A stretch of DNA of 64,000 nt, taken from contig JAQWRV010000017.1 of the NCBI GenBank assembly GCA_029243545.1, positions 1-64,000 on the forward strand, given 5' to 3'. Origin of the DNA: Rhodospirillaceae bacterium. GTDB lineage: Bacteria > Pseudomonadota > Alphaproteobacteria > Rhodospirillales > Rhodospirillaceae. The position numbers and the translations under genes are program-made. Of the stretch, positions 43,376-52,772 are shown one piece after another. Under the pieces are notes generated by a model. That model saw only the letters and a list, made by a program, of their open reading frames with translations. It searched no databases and was not told where the DNA came from. Within the stretch, counting starts at the first letter, position 1. The number at the start of each line of letters is the position of its first letter.

Positions 43376-45487
43376 ATGAACTTCTGTCATCGGTTCATCC
43401 GTACCGCTGTGCTTTTTGTGGCCTGTATGGCCGCGGCGTCACCGGCGGAAGCTCAGCTCGAACAAATCATGGAACAGCTTGAAGCCCGCGGTCAGGCCCG
43501 CGTGATTGTTCGTATGAAAGACGCGGCGCAAGGTTCTGCATGGGAGGCGGCCAATTCAACGGCGGCTCAGCGTGCGGCCGTGCGCGCCATGCGGCAGCGT
43601 ATGGACGCCGCATTATCAGAGCACGACCTTGTCATTGATCAGTCTTTTTCCAGTCTGCCATTTGTCGGCGTTGAACTAGAACGAGAACTTCTGGGCGCCC
43701 TGCTGTCGCTACCGGAAGTGGACGGAGTTTATCCCGTTGTCACGGAGCGGAAGACGCAATCCAAAGAGGGCCCACGGCTTGCATCGTCCGTGCCGTCTAT
43801 TGATGTCGCCGATGCCTGGGCCCTTGGTCATGAAGGGGAAGAGTTCACTGTCGCGGTGATCGACGGTGGGTTTGATACAGACCACACAATGTTGTCAGAT
43901 AAAGTCGTCGGAGAAGCCTGCTTCTCGGCAACGTTTGGCATAGATACTGTTAGCCAGTGTCCGGGTCAGGTTACTCCGCAAATCGGCCTTGGTGCCGCGT
44001 CTAACTGCCCAGTTGAGTCAGGGCGATGCGACCATGGTACCCATGTGGCCTCCATCGCCGTTGGCAATGACGGCTCAACTTTTGGTGTCGCCCGCGCTGC
44101 GCAGTTGATGGCAATCGATGTGTTTTCTGAGGTGTCAAGTGACAGTGAATGCCACCCTGACCCTGCACCCTGTGAGCTCACAGACTCTTTGGCGGTTCTC
44201 GACGCCCTAAACTACATTAACGAGAGCGTTGAATTGTATAACATTGCTGCGGTTAACCTCAGTTTCGGGGGGGGTGCGAATACGGGGCCGTGTGACGGTG
44301 ACCCCCGTAAAGTCGTTATCGACATGCTCAAAGAAAAGGGTGTTGCCACGGTAGCGGCGGCTGGCAATGCGGGTCTCAACGGTGCGATCAATGCTCCGGC
44401 CTGTATTTCGTCAGCTATATCCGTCGGAGCGACCAACGATGCTGCTGCCGTCGCATCTTTCTCAAATTTTGCATCTTTCATGGATGTTATGGCGCCGGGA
44501 GTCAGCATTCGTGCAGCGCAAGCGGGCGGTGGTTTGGTAACACGCAATGGTACATCCATGGCCACGCCTCACGTGGCCGGTGCTTTCGCCGTCATAAGAT
44601 CTGCATTTCCCGAAGCTACTGTCGATGAAATTCTTAGTGCTGTTTCGGACTCTGGCGTTGACGTGACGCGGACAAGTCAAAATTTTAGTTTACCCCGGTT
44701 GCGGGTTAATCAAGCTATTCTTGCGCTGCAAGGGGTCCATGTCCGGGTCTTCAACAATGTAATTGGGTCGCGTACGACCGACGTCGGGCAATCTTTTATT
44801 CAGCTTCACAATACATCCGATGAAGCTGGACGGGCACGTATTTCACTGCGTGATTCAGAAACGGGCGCACGCCTGGGCCGTTGGATCAGTCCTAATGTTC
44901 CCGCTCATGCCTCATTCCAGTTTAATGTGGAAAGATTGGAAAGTGAGGCCACAGCTGAACAAGTGATCGCGACTGATGAGCGTACTTATTATAACTTGGT
45001 CGTTGAGTCCGAATTTAAAGGCTCGATGCAACACGTCCTTTGGCAAAAGACGGCTGGTGTCATATCCAATATGACCAGCTGTGCTGATGGCGTGAATGGT
45101 GGTGAGCGGGCGCTACTGAACATACATAGCCCATCAATTATTCATTATCTGTCTTCAGTTCGCGTTTATAACAGTGGAACAACAGGTAATCGTGCTGTTC
45201 TTGATGTTTATAACGCAACATCAGGAGAAATCGTCGGCACTTGGACCAGCGATGTTTTAGAAGCGGGTGCTGCGGTTGAAATCTTCGCGAGTGATTTGGT
45301 GGCTGATTTTGAGGGTGAGCTAGATAGCACTAACGCCGTGGCTGGCGGTTTAGGCGCGCTGCCAACTTACTTGAACGTTGAGCTTCAAGATGGCTTCAAC
45401 GGCCATCTCCAGCATACGGTGCGAAACATGGCCGAGGACGTGTTGACGGATATGTCCGCCAAGTGTGCGCTGGGTTCTGCTGGCTAG
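43376..45487 (+). CDS. secreted S8 (subtilisin-like) serine protease
   Basis: About 703 residues; ATG at 43376 gives a compact signal peptide (MNFCHRFIRTAVLFVACMAA ending near PAEAQ), while ATG 43352 would add eight residues. A propeptide (I9-like, ARVIVRMKDAAQ to VDGVYPV) follows. The catalytic triad is visible: Asp in VAVIDGGFDTDH, His in CDHGTHVASIAVG and Ser in RNGTSMATPHVAGAF, with the oxyanion Asn in AAAGNAG. The C-terminal about 250 residues form two copies of a beta-rich module starting VRVFNN and VRVYNS (see findings). Exported, probably released or surface-bound. Located next to the polysaccharide locus. Confidence 0.92.
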   Translation: MNFCHRFIRTAVLFVACMAAASPAEAQLEQIMEQLEARGQARVIVRMKDAAQGSAWEAANSTAAQRAAVRAMRQRMDAALSEHDLVIDQSFSSLPFVGVELERELLGALLSLPEVDGVYPVVTERKTQSKEGPRLASSVPSIDVADAWALGHEGEEFTVAVIDGGFDTDHTMLSDKVVGEACFSATFGIDTVSQCPGQVTPQIGLGAASNCPVESGRCDHGTHVASIAVGNDGSTFGVARAAQLMAIDVFSEVSSDSECHPDPAPCELTDSLAVLDALNYINESVELYNIAAVNLSFGGGANTGPCDGDPRKVVIDMLKEKGVATVAAAGNAGLNGAINAPACISSAISVGATNDAAAVASFSNFASFMDVMAPGVSIRAAQAGGGLVTRNGTSMATPHVAGAFAVIRSAFPEATVDEILSAVSDSGVDVTRTSQNFSLPRLRVNQAILALQGVHVRVFNNVIGSRTTDVGQSFIQLHNTSDEAGRARISLRDSETGARLGRWISPNVPAHASFQFNVERLESEATAEQVIATDERTYYNLVVESEFKGSMQHVLWQKTAGVISNMTSCADGVNGGERALLNIHSPSIIHYLSSVRVYNSGTTGNRAVLDVYNATSGEIVGTWTSDVLEAGAAVEIFASDLVADFEGELDSTNAVAGGLGALPTYLNVELQDGFNGHLQHTVRNMAEDVLTDMSAKCALGSAG

Positions 45488-45599
45488 AACGAACCTGTTT
45501 TACTGACACTCAGGAATACTATTGATCGGAATCAAGGCGTCGAACACGTCTTAGTAGCTATGTTTTTCATCACCACAACATTGGTTTTGGAGATGTAAC

Positions 45600-45973
45600 A
45601 TGACGTTGACAACTGTACGGCTTGAACTGGCGAGAACCAAAGGCCACCCTGACGGCAACCCTAACCACGGTTATGAATATTATGCCCGGCTAACGGACGA
45701 TGGTCACTTGGATGAGGCGGCGTGGCCCGAGTCAAAAGAACTCTGTTCGGTGCGGCGCTTCGAAGGCGACTTGGAAGACGAGCATGGCTTCTATTGCACC
45801 TTGGTGGCAGGAGATGGGTGTTTTCGTATGAACCTGTTAACGATGATGATGAGCCGATTTTCCGACTGTCTTCACACCATTCTCAGAATGGCCAATAGAT
45901 TTCAATTACAGAGCATGATGGAGAACAACGCACGTTTAGCGTCGCTCGCGTTATGACTTATAAGCCGGCTTGA
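45600..45973 (+). pseudogene. frameshifted conserved hypothetical gene
   Basis: From the ATG at 45600 the frame reads MTLTTVRLELARTKGHPDGN to FEGDLEDEHGF, then loses likeness. Shifting frame near 45790 gives LLHLGGRRWVFSYEPVNDDD, EPIFRLSSHHSQNGQ, a TAG (45896-45898), then ISITEHDGEQRTFSVARVMT and the stop at 45973. The joined text matches a small alphaproteobacterial family of unknown function ('HGLLVH..GGRW.F.Y....DDDEP.FRL..H.F..GEYVSI.E.DGE..TF.V'). One lost base and one nonsense codon make it dead. Confidence 0.75.
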
Positions 45974-45991
45974 ATTCAAAATCAGCCCGCG

Positions 45992-46660
45992 TCAGATTGT
46001 AACCATTTCCTGACCTGTTTTAACAAGGTCTGCCAAGGGAATATCCTCACGCCGGTGTGGGACCGCGACACCTTTCTCACACGCCGGCCGTGCTGCTATT
46101 ACTTCATGCCAGCGTATTAGGTGGTCTAGGCCTTCAATCGAAGCCCCTGACCACTCATGAGTGCGAACCCACGCCCAATTGGCGATATCAGCAATCGAAT
46201 AGTCGCCCGCAAGCCACTCATTGTCGGTTAGGCGGGTATTAAGCACTTCAAAAAGCCGGCGGCTTTCGTTCTGGTACCGAGAGATTGCAGAGGGGAGCTT
46301 TTCCGGGAAATACCGGTAAAAAACGTTCGCCTGCCCCATCATCGGACCAATCCCACCCATCTGAAACATCAGCCATTGCATTACCAAAGACCGACCTTTT
46401 GGAGCTACGGGTAAGAGCTGTCCAGATTTCTCAGCGAGGTAAACCAGGATGGCGCCCGACTCGATAACCACAAAATCTTCATCATCGTGATCAATGATCA
46501 CGGGAATACGACCATTGGGGTTGAGATCCTGAAACCAGGTTTCTTTTTGAACTTTATCCTGCAGGCTGATGGGTGTGACCGTATAAGGCATGTCCATCTC
46601 TTCAAGAGCGATGGAAACCTTGTGGCCGTTGGGCGTGCGAGAGGTAAGAAGCTCGATCAT
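45992..46660 (-). CDS. glutathione S-transferase, YfcG/Nu-type
   Basis: 222 residues. Thioredoxin-like N-terminal domain starting [20 protein letters not shown], the TPNGHK phrase being typical of YfcG-like disulfide-bond reductases, with NPNGRIPVI (cis-Pro) and [14 protein letters not shown] (glutathione-binding Glu-Ser). An all-helical C-terminal domain follows with [11 protein letters not shown]. These proteins act on peroxides or glutathione disulfides in the cytoplasm. Same direction as the DUF2937 gene, 13 bases apart. Confidence 0.9.
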   Translation of the reverse strand: MIELLTSRTPNGHKVSIALEEMDMPYTVTPISLQDKVQKETWFQDLNPNGRIPVIIDHDDEDFVVIESGAILVYLAEKSGQLLPVAPKGRSLVMQWLMFQMGGIGPMMGQANVFYRYFPEKLPSAISRYQNESRRLFEVLNTRLTDNEWLAGDYSIADIANWAWVRTHEWSGASIEGLDHLIRWHEVIAARPACEKGVAVPHRREDIPLADLVKTGQEMVTI

Positions 46661-46673
46661 ATAGGTAGTCTGC

Positions 46674-47207
46674 CTAAATGCTGCGGGAATGTTGGAATGG
46701 AAGATTTCGTATAAAGAAACTTAATTTGCGGAACCGTCTACGGCGTGACTGGTTGGTCACAAAGACGAGAGGTAGTTTGGCGATTTTATATGCGATTAAG
46801 CCGATAAATATGCCAGCAACACTGTAGCTCAATGCGCTCGTACTGAGTGGGATGGCTGGAACGAAATCTACCAACATCGCATTCAATATGGTGTCATCGG
46901 CATACCGAAAGAACGAGAAAGGTTGAACTATGAGTCCCGATTGCGAAATCGCGTCATAAGCGCTTTGCAGTTCATTGACACGTATAGTTGCATCGATTTC
47001 CAGTTCACGCCGGACTGTTTCGCTCATTGTCTGGTAGCGGACTCCAGTCTCTATGCGGTCCAGATTCAGTTTGGCCTCATCCAGGTGCCCCCCCAAACGC
47101 TGGAGATACTGGTCAATCACAGCTTGCATTTGCGACGCCACCATCGCGGCGGCAGATGCAATACAGGCACCAATAACCATATCTATCTTGTGTAAGACCC
47201 AAGTCAC
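46674..47207 (-). CDS. DUF2937 family membrane protein
   Basis: About 177 residues. N-terminal hydrophobic helix ([18 protein letters not shown]), then [20 protein letters not shown], the family signature 'FxQQYxQRLGGxxDE', a helical periplasmic stretch, and a second helix ([20 protein letters not shown]). Function unknown. Start is uncertain: GTG at 47207 has GGAAA ten bases upstream; 47261 and 47180 are in frame too. Divergent from queA. Confidence 0.75.
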   Translation of the reverse strand: MTWVLHKIDMVIGACIASAAAMVASQMQAVIDQYLQRLGGHLDEAKLNLDRIETGVRYQTMSETVRRELEIDATIRVNELQSAYDAISQSGLIVQPFSFFRYADDTILNAMLVDFVPAIPLSTSALSYSVAGIFIGLIAYKIAKLPLVFVTNQSRRRRFRKLSFFIRNLPFQHSRSI

Positions 47208-47345
47208 AGTCGCATGCTTTCCATTAGCGTTGATCCATCTTAACGATACCCATCGGTTCATTCCATTCGTTGGCCTGACGGTCTATAAGTCGCCCAATAT
47301 TAGCCCATTGTGGCATTCAAGTGCCCTCAACCACCCGGATTTCCT

Positions 47346-48380
47346 ATGCGCGTCGATCAGTTCGACTTCTCCCTGGCGCCGGATTGTATTGCGGAGCGTC
47401 CTGCCTCTCCGCGGGATTCCGCCCGATTGTTGCATGTGCAAGGGAGCGCTTTAAGTGACCGAATGATTCGTGACCTGCCATCAGTCCTAAAAGCAGGTGA
47501 TGTGCTAGTTTTTAATGATACACGCGTCATTCCCGCACGATTGCTTGGTAAGCGTGGCGAGACCAGTATTGAAATCCTGCTCCACAGGCAAGAAGACGGT
47601 GGCGTCTGGCAAGCCATGGCCCGGCCAGCGAAACGGCTGAAGTCTGGGGATCAAATAAACTTTGCCGTAGATCTGACTGCCGAAGTTCTTGGCCGCACAG
47701 ATGACGGATCTGTTCGTCTGCAGTTCAACTGTGCAGGGATGCCCTTTTCTGAAGCGCTGGTGCGTCATGGCCATATGCCGCTTCCGCCATATATGGGGAG
47801 AGTGGATGATCATCACGATCGCACGGACTACCAAACCGTATACGCGCAGCGGGACGGTGCAGTGGCAGCGCCAACCGCAGGGCTTCATTTTACAAAGCAA
47901 CTGCTGGCAGATCTGAAGTCACGCGGTATCGAAAATGTCTTCGTTACGCTTCACGTTGGTCTTGGAACATTTCAGCCGGTGAAGGTGGAAGATACCGAAG
48001 ATCATGTCATGCATTTTGAATGGGGTGAGATCACCCCGGCAGTTGCAGAGAAGCTGACCGCAGCGCGTGGGGAAGGCCGCCGTCTAGTTGCGGTGGGTAC
48101 GACCAGTCTCCGTCTTCTTGAATCAGCGAGTGATGAAAATGGTGCAATCAAGCCTTTTGCGGCGGAGACTAACTTGTTTATCGTTCCAGGCTATCGCTTT
48201 AAAGCTGTTGATATCCTAATGACAAATTTTCATCTGCCTCGGTCTACATTATTCATGCTGGTTTCGGCATTTTCCGGACAGGATTGTATGCGACAGGCTT
48301 ACAGCCATGCCATGGAGCAAGGGTATCGATTCTATTCCTACGGCGACGCATGTTTACTTGAGCTGGACCAACTGAAGTGA
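47346..48380 (+). CDS. queA: S-adenosylmethionine:tRNA ribosyltransferase-isomerase
   Basis: 344 residues, normal for QueA. It moves the ribosyl part of SAM onto preQ1 in tRNA to make epoxyqueuosine. Seen: [20 protein letters not shown] at the N-terminus, [16 protein letters not shown], the [11 protein letters not shown] loop, [31 protein letters not shown] and [17 protein letters not shown] near the end, all QueA hallmarks. The ATG at 47346 matches the family start, though the frame is open to 47310. First gene of queA-tgt-queG; overlaps tgt by four bases (GTGA). Confidence 0.95.
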   Translation: MRVDQFDFSLAPDCIAERPASPRDSARLLHVQGSALSDRMIRDLPSVLKAGDVLVFNDTRVIPARLLGKRGETSIEILLHRQEDGGVWQAMARPAKRLKSGDQINFAVDLTAEVLGRTDDGSVRLQFNCAGMPFSEALVRHGHMPLPPYMGRVDDHHDRTDYQTVYAQRDGAVAAPTAGLHFTKQLLADLKSRGIENVFVTLHVGLGTFQPVKVEDTEDHVMHFEWGEITPAVAEKLTAARGEGRRLVAVGTTSLRLLESASDENGAIKPFAAETNLFIVPGYRFKAVDILMTNFHLPRSTLFMLVSAFSGQDCMRQAYSHAMEQGYRFYSYGDACLLELDQLK

Positions 48381-49510
48381 CGGTGCAACCGTTCACGCTC
48401 ACCATTGATGCGACTGACGGTGCTGCCAGAGCCGGGCGTCTCGATACTGCACACGGTGCTGTGGACACACCGGCGTTTATGCCGGTGGGCACCGCCGGAA
48501 CTGTTAAGGCGATGACCGTTGAGGCCGTTGAAGCTACTGGTGCTCAAATGATCTTGGGTAATTCTTACCACCTCATGCTGCGGCCTGGCGCAGAGCGTAT
48601 TGCTTCACTTGGGGGTTTACGCGATTTTATGAAATGGACCGGCCCCGTGCTGACGGACTCGGGCGGGTTCCAGATCATGTCTTTGGCCAAGTTTCGTACA
48701 CTGTCAGAAGAAGGGGTCATCTTTCAATCTCATCTCGACGGAAGCCGGCATAACTTGACACCGGAACGGGCCATGGAGATTCAAAATCTACTGGGGTCCA
48801 CCGTTAGCATGGTGCTCGACGAATGCACGCCTTTCCCTGCGACGGAAAAGGAAGCGGAAGACAGCATGCAACTATCGATGCGCTGGGCGGAGCGGTGCCG
48901 GGGCGCATTCGAGCAGAGGCCTGGCTATGCAACGTTCGGCATTGTCCAAGGAGGAGTTTATCCGCACTTAAGAGAAGCCTCCGCCAACGCGCTGACTGCG
49001 ATGGACTTTGAAGGCTACGCCATTGGTGGGCTTGCCGTAGGTGAAGGCCAAGACATGATGTTCGAGACAGCCGCAGCTACAATACCGCATCTCCCGGCCG
49101 ACAAACCTCGATATCTCATGGGTGTGGGCAAACCGCTCGATATCATTGGAGCGGTCCAGCGGGGCGTCGATATGTTTGATTGTGTTCTGCCGACTCGATC
49201 GGGACGGACGGCGCAAGCTTTTACACATTACGGCACGGTGAATTTACGTAACGCCCGGCATGCTGATGATCCCCGCCCGCTTGATGAAAGCGTTAGCAGT
49301 TCCGTAAGCCAAACTTATAGCCGGGCGTATTTACACCATCTCATCAAGGCCGAAGAGATACTCGGCATGATGCTGCTGACTTGGCATAATTTAGCCTTCT
49401 ATCAACAGCTCATGGCTAGGCTCCGTGCCGCAATCCGGTCTGGAACGCTCGATACCTTCGCCCACACTTTCTCAACTGATTGGTCGCGCGGTGACATCGA
49501 GCCCCTCTAA
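48377..49510 (+). CDS. tgt: queuine tRNA-ribosyltransferase lacking zinc cysteines
   Basis: 377 residues, GTG start inside the queA stop. Exchanges guanine for preQ1 at tRNA position 34. Catalytic parts are intact: [23 protein letters not shown] and [18 protein letters not shown] (nucleophile Asp). The structural zinc site is not: where family members have PLDxxCxCxxC ahead of SRAYLHHL, this protein reads [20 protein letters not shown], so the three Cys are Val306, Ser308 and Ser311. The fourth ligand, His in [10 protein letters not shown], is kept. The protein is otherwise full length and sits in an intact operon. It may fold without zinc or use a partner. Confidence 0.93.
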   Translation: MTVQPFTLTIDATDGAARAGRLDTAHGAVDTPAFMPVGTAGTVKAMTVEAVEATGAQMILGNSYHLMLRPGAERIASLGGLRDFMKWTGPVLTDSGGFQIMSLAKFRTLSEEGVIFQSHLDGSRHNLTPERAMEIQNLLGSTVSMVLDECTPFPATEKEAEDSMQLSMRWAERCRGAFEQRPGYATFGIVQGGVYPHLREASANALTAMDFEGYAIGGLAVGEGQDMMFETAAATIPHLPADKPRYLMGVGKPLDIIGAVQRGVDMFDCVLPTRSGRTAQAFTHYGTVNLRNARHADDPRPLDESVSSSVSQTYSRAYLHHLIKAEEILGMMLLTWHNLAFYQQLMARLRAAIRSGTLDTFAHTFSTDWSRGDIEPL

Positions 49511-50624
49511 GTCAGGCGCCAACTTGAAAGCGGCGCTGGCGCAAGAAGCGTTCCGCCTTGGTTTTGATGATGTGCGAATAACGGCTGCGGTTGTGCCTGA
49601 AAGCACGTCATCTCAATTCGATGAATTCATCGCAGGTGGGTACCATGGTGATATGACGTGGATGGCTGCAAAAGCAGACCGTAGACGGCAGCCGAAAGCG
49701 CTTTGGCCAGAAGTAAAAACCGTCATTACTTTGGCTGTCAATTATGGGCCAGACCATGATCCGCGTTTGCTTCTAGAACAAAAGGACCGAGGATCTATAA
49801 GTGTGTATGCCCAGGGCCGAGATTATCACGATGTGCTAAAAAAACGTCTCAAAGAGTTAGCGCGGTGGCTGGTCGACGCATCTGATGCTGAGGTCAAGGT
49901 GTTTGTTGATACGGCGCCGGTATTGGAAAAACCTCTTGCGGCCGCGGCTGGTCTCGGTTGGCAAGGCAAGCACACCAATCTGGTTTCGCGCACTTATGGG
50001 TCCTGGCTTTTTCTTGGTGAAGTGTTCACAACGGCGTTGCTACCCAGTGACACTCCTGAAACAGATCATTGCGGCACCTGCCGGCAGTGTCTTGATGTTT
50101 GCCCAACCCAAGCTTTTCTGCATGCCAATCGGATCGATGCTAGGCGTTGTATTTCCTATCTTACGATTGAACACAAAGGGCATATTGCGCGGGACCTTCG
50201 ACCGATGATGGGGAATCGTATTTATGGCTGCGATGATTGCCTAGCCGTGTGTCCGTGGAACAAATTCGCTGAAATTTCTCGTGAAAGTACGTTGAAGGCG
50301 CGGCAAGAACTGGAAGCTCCGAAACTTATGGACCTTGCGATGCTCAGTGACTCAACGTTTCGAGAGCTATTCCGGGGGTCGCCGATAAAACGAATCGGCC
50401 GGGATAGATTTGTCCGTAATGTTCTCATCGCCATTGGCAACAGCGGGCTTTCTGACTTGGTGACGGTGATCAAACCCCTCTGTCAGGACGACTCTCCGTT
50501 GGTGCGGGCGATGGCCATTTGGGCGCTTTCAAAGCTGTCTTCCGATCAGGCGGCGATTCAGAAGCGCTCACTTTTTGAGGACGAACTTGATCCAGACGTG
50601 AGGGCCGAATGGGCAAGCATTTGA
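49491..50624 (+). CDS. queG: epoxyqueuosine reductase
   Basis: About 377 residues from the GTG at 49491, overlapping tgt by 20 bases; the frame is open back to 49425. A cobalamin- and 4Fe-4S-dependent enzyme for the last step of queuosine synthesis. Seen: [38 protein letters not shown], two ferredoxin-type motifs [12 protein letters not shown] and [10 protein letters not shown], and a C-terminal HEAT-like part ([15 protein letters not shown]). So the three queuosine steps after preQ1 are encoded together. Ribosome site weak; translation probably coupled. Confidence 0.93.
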   Translation: MTSSPSKSGANLKAALAQEAFRLGFDDVRITAAVVPESTSSQFDEFIAGGYHGDMTWMAAKADRRRQPKALWPEVKTVITLAVNYGPDHDPRLLLEQKDRGSISVYAQGRDYHDVLKKRLKELARWLVDASDAEVKVFVDTAPVLEKPLAAAAGLGWQGKHTNLVSRTYGSWLFLGEVFTTALLPSDTPETDHCGTCRQCLDVCPTQAFLHANRIDARRCISYLTIEHKGHIARDLRPMMGNRIYGCDDCLAVCPWNKFAEISRESTLKARQELEAPKLMDLAMLSDSTFRELFRGSPIKRIGRDRFVRNVLIAIGNSGLSDLVTVIKPLCQDDSPLVRAMAIWALSKLSSDQAAIQKRSLFEDELDPDVRAEWASI

Positions 50625-51409
50625 TTGTCTTGGGCTGTGTTCTGGCCTGTCTGTCTTTCGTAACACGTGCAGACGATCAGGTCTTTTCATCGCTTAAGCC
50701 GTTTAAAGATTGTACAGAATGCCCAACAATGATGCCGTTGCCGGCAGGCCGGTTCATTATGGGGGCGGATGATCAACGAGATACGTATGGTCCAGCGTAT
50801 GATCGTGCCATGCCGCGTCGATTTGCCATTGCGGCGACTGAAATAACCTTTGATCAATACGAAGCCTGTGTTGCAGTGAGCGCCTGCCTTGGTGGTCAGA
50901 GCGACCATGATTGGGGGCGAGGGGCGCAGCCCGTGATCAATGTGTCATGGCATGATGCCGTTGACTTCGCCGCGTGGCTATCGCGTAAGACAGGAGCGTC
51001 ATACCGTCTGCCGACCGAGGCGGAGTGGGAATATGCCGCGCGCGGCGGAACGGTGACCCGCTATCCTTGGGGTGACAAGGTCGGGGAAGGGCATGCAAAT
51101 TGCCGCCGTTGCGGCACGGTGTGGAGTGGTAGGGGCGCCGCACCCGTTGCCCAGTTCTCACCAAACGTCTTCGGCCTTTACGATATGAACGGCAATCTCT
51201 CTGAATGGGTCGTTGATTGCTGGCGCGAGAATCATACACCAGACGAGACTGATGTGGGCACTGAAGAAGGCATCTGTAAGGCGAGAGTCACACGCGGGGG
51301 GGACTGGTACTACGTTCCCATATTGTCGACCTCTGCAGCCCGGAAATCCAATGCGCCCAATTTGTGGAGTTACACCATCGGATTCCGGGTGGTCAGAGAT
51401 CTCAAGTAA
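50609..51409 (+). CDS. exported SUMF1/FGE-sulfatase fold protein
   Basis: 266 residues with a Sec signal ([19 protein letters not shown]). The rest is the formylglycine-generating-enzyme fold: FIMGADDQRDTYGPAYDRAM, PVINVSWHDAVDFAAWLSRK, YRLPTEAEWEYAARGGT, ANCRRCGTVW, FGLYDMNGNLSEWVVDCW, RVTRGGDWYYVP and YTIGFRVVRD. The copper-binding Cys pair of true FGEs after RGGSW is missing, so it is likely another family role (binding, or a sulfoxide-synthase-like scaffold). Its ATG lies 16 bases inside the queG end, so it may be co-expressed with queuosine genes by chance of packing. Confidence 0.87.
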   Translation: MGKHLIVLGCVLACLSFVTRADDQVFSSLKPFKDCTECPTMMPLPAGRFIMGADDQRDTYGPAYDRAMPRRFAIAATEITFDQYEACVAVSACLGGQSDHDWGRGAQPVINVSWHDAVDFAAWLSRKTGASYRLPTEAEWEYAARGGTVTRYPWGDKVGEGHANCRRCGTVWSGRGAAPVAQFSPNVFGLYDMNGNLSEWVVDCWRENHTPDETDVGTEEGICKARVTRGGDWYYVPILSTSAARKSNAPNLWSYTIGFRVVRDLK

Positions 51410-51599
51410 AATGAATGGCAGCTTATAAAACGATTTGAGCCTTCTTCACTTGTCCGCCGCGCAGGGGGGATTGCAATAATTTGTTAATTTGTAAAAGGAT
51501 TGTTGAACCAAAGGTTTATTGGCGGCACCTTTAGTTCGCTCGTCAAAGAATGGTTCGTCTCAACCTGATAACTCAAGGCTATGTGACCGTTGCCTGTAT

Positions 51600-52214
51600 T
51601 CAGGTCTTCTGGTCTCTCATTAGACCTTCCAGCTGACCCTGCATGGCATCCAACTGGGCCTTTAGGTTTTCCACATCTCCGCCAGACGAGGCTGGATTTT
51701 GGTGTGGTGTAGGTTTTTCAGGTTGACCCTGGCTTTGTTGTTCCCCGGACTGATCGGAAAAAGGGGTTAGCATTTTCATAGCGTTCTCGAACATGGCCAT
51801 ATTTTGCTGAGCCATGTCCCCGAACTGCTCAACGGGAAAAAATCCCTTAAAAGCGTTTTGCATAGAATCCCGCATATGCTGCTCGTTTTGAGAAAAGGCT
51901 TCCATGCTTTGCTCCAAGTAGCGCGGTAATACCCCACCCAATGAATCTCCGTAGAACCCAATAATTTGACGTAAAAACTTGATTGGTAGCAGGTTCTGGC
52001 CCTTCGCTTCCTGCTCGACAATGATCTGTGTAAGGACAGCTCGGGTCAGGTCCTCCCCTGTTTTGGCATCTACGACAACGAATTCATCGTCGTTCTTGAT
52101 CATCTCAGCGAGGTGGTCGAGCGTTACGTAGCTTGATGTTTTGGTGTTGTACAAACGCCGATTGGCATACTTTTTAATAGTAATGACGTTTGTGTCTGAG
52201 GACTTATCGGCCAT
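51600..52214 (-). CDS. phaR: polyhydroxyalkanoate synthesis repressor PhaR
   Basis: 204 residues from the ATG at 52214; the frame is open to 52262. N-terminal PHB/PHA accumulation regulator DNA-binding domain: TIKKYANRRLYNTKTSSYVT and LDHLAEMIKNDDEFVVVDAK, then two PHB_acc domain stretches (LTQIIVEQEAKGQNLLPIKF, LRQIIGFYGDSLGGVLPRYL). A Gln/Pro-rich linker and a coiled coil (VENLKAQLDAMQGQLEGLM) follow. PhaR senses PHA granules and represses phasin and its own genes. It is divergent from the PHA synthase genes, with a palindrome array between. Confidence 0.94.
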   Translation of the reverse strand: MADKSSDTNVITIKKYANRRLYNTKTSSYVTLDHLAEMIKNDDEFVVVDAKTGEDLTRAVLTQIIVEQEAKGQNLLPIKFLRQIIGFYGDSLGGVLPRYLEQSMEAFSQNEQHMRDSMQNAFKGFFPVEQFGDMAQQNMAMFENAMKMLTPFSDQSGEQQSQGQPEKPTPHQNPASSGGDVENLKAQLDAMQGQLEGLMRDQKT

Positions 52215-52266
52215 AGCCTGAGTCTTTCTTTGCGGAAGGGTCCTGTCCGCTCTATCTGGCACCTAT

Positions 52267-52360
52267 GTGCTTTGCACACTTGTGGCCCCCATTATGCTTT
52301 GCGCACTTGATGCCACCATTGTGCTCTGCACAACAATGCGAGTCAAAATGTGCTTTGCAC
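52267..52360. promoter_or_regulatory. four-site operator array, probably for PhaR
   Basis: Four copies of a GTGCNNNGCAC-like palindrome: GTGCTTTGCAC (52267-52277), ATGCTTTGCGC (52294-52304), GTGCTCTGCAC (52321-52331) and GTGCTTTGCAC (52350-52360). Spacing of starts is 27, 27 and 29 bases. The first two units are alike over all 27 bases. PhaR proteins are known to bind TGC/GCA-rich palindromes. The array covers most of the 192-base region between phaR and the PHA synthase genes, so it should control both directions. Confidence 0.8.
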
Positions 52361-52406
52361 AATAGGGTAGCCAAGAGCTTTAGAAACAAATGACCGGAGG
52401 CACTGT

Positions 52407-52772
52407 TTGGTGGCTCTGGTTCCTCGCAGAATTGGTCGATATAGTCGATCTATGGCCGATCCGGCGGACATGGATGCGCTGGCCAAGCGCTATATAGAGC
52501 TCTGGCAGGAGCAGTTGGCCAAAGTGTCAGCTGACCCGGCAGTGACTGAGGCGTGGCGATTCGTATTTGAGTCTGCCGCTAAAAACATGGGATGGACCCC
52601 TGACGCAATCGCCGCATACACCGCAGCCGCCCAAGCCTACAGCCCGCCTGGGGCCGCGACCGCTGCCTCTCCATTTGGCCATGGAGGGTCTGACCCTGCA
52701 GATGTGCTTCGCCGGCTTGACGCCCTGGAGCAACGGCTCAGCTCTCTCGAAGCCGATCAAGACGGCGATTGA
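52407..52772 (+). CDS. small protein upstream of PHA synthase, possible PhaE-like partner
   Basis: About 121 residues. GGAGG at 52396-52400 points to TTG 52407 or GTG 52410 as start; an ATG at 52452 has no ribosome site. Text: ADPADMDALAKRYIELWQEQ, then EAWRFVFESAAKNMGW, an Ala/Pro-rich linker and a final coiled coil VLRRLDALEQRLSSLEADQ. Amphipathic helices with Trp recall the N-terminus of PHA synthase subunit PhaE or of class I PhaC. It overlaps the frame of the synthase gene. Assignment is inferred from context, not firm. Confidence 0.7.
   Translation: MVALVPRRIGRYSRSMADPADMDALAKRYIELWQEQLAKVSADPAVTEAWRFVFESAAKNMGWTPDAIAAYTAAAQAYSPPGAATAASPFGHGGSDPADVLRRLDALEQRLSSLEADQDGD

Noticed and set aside
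52267-52360. Regular 27-base repeats could be taken for a CRISPR array.
   Set aside because: Units are short palindromes with no unique spacers of fixed length, lie in a divergent promoter beside phaR, and no cas gene is present.
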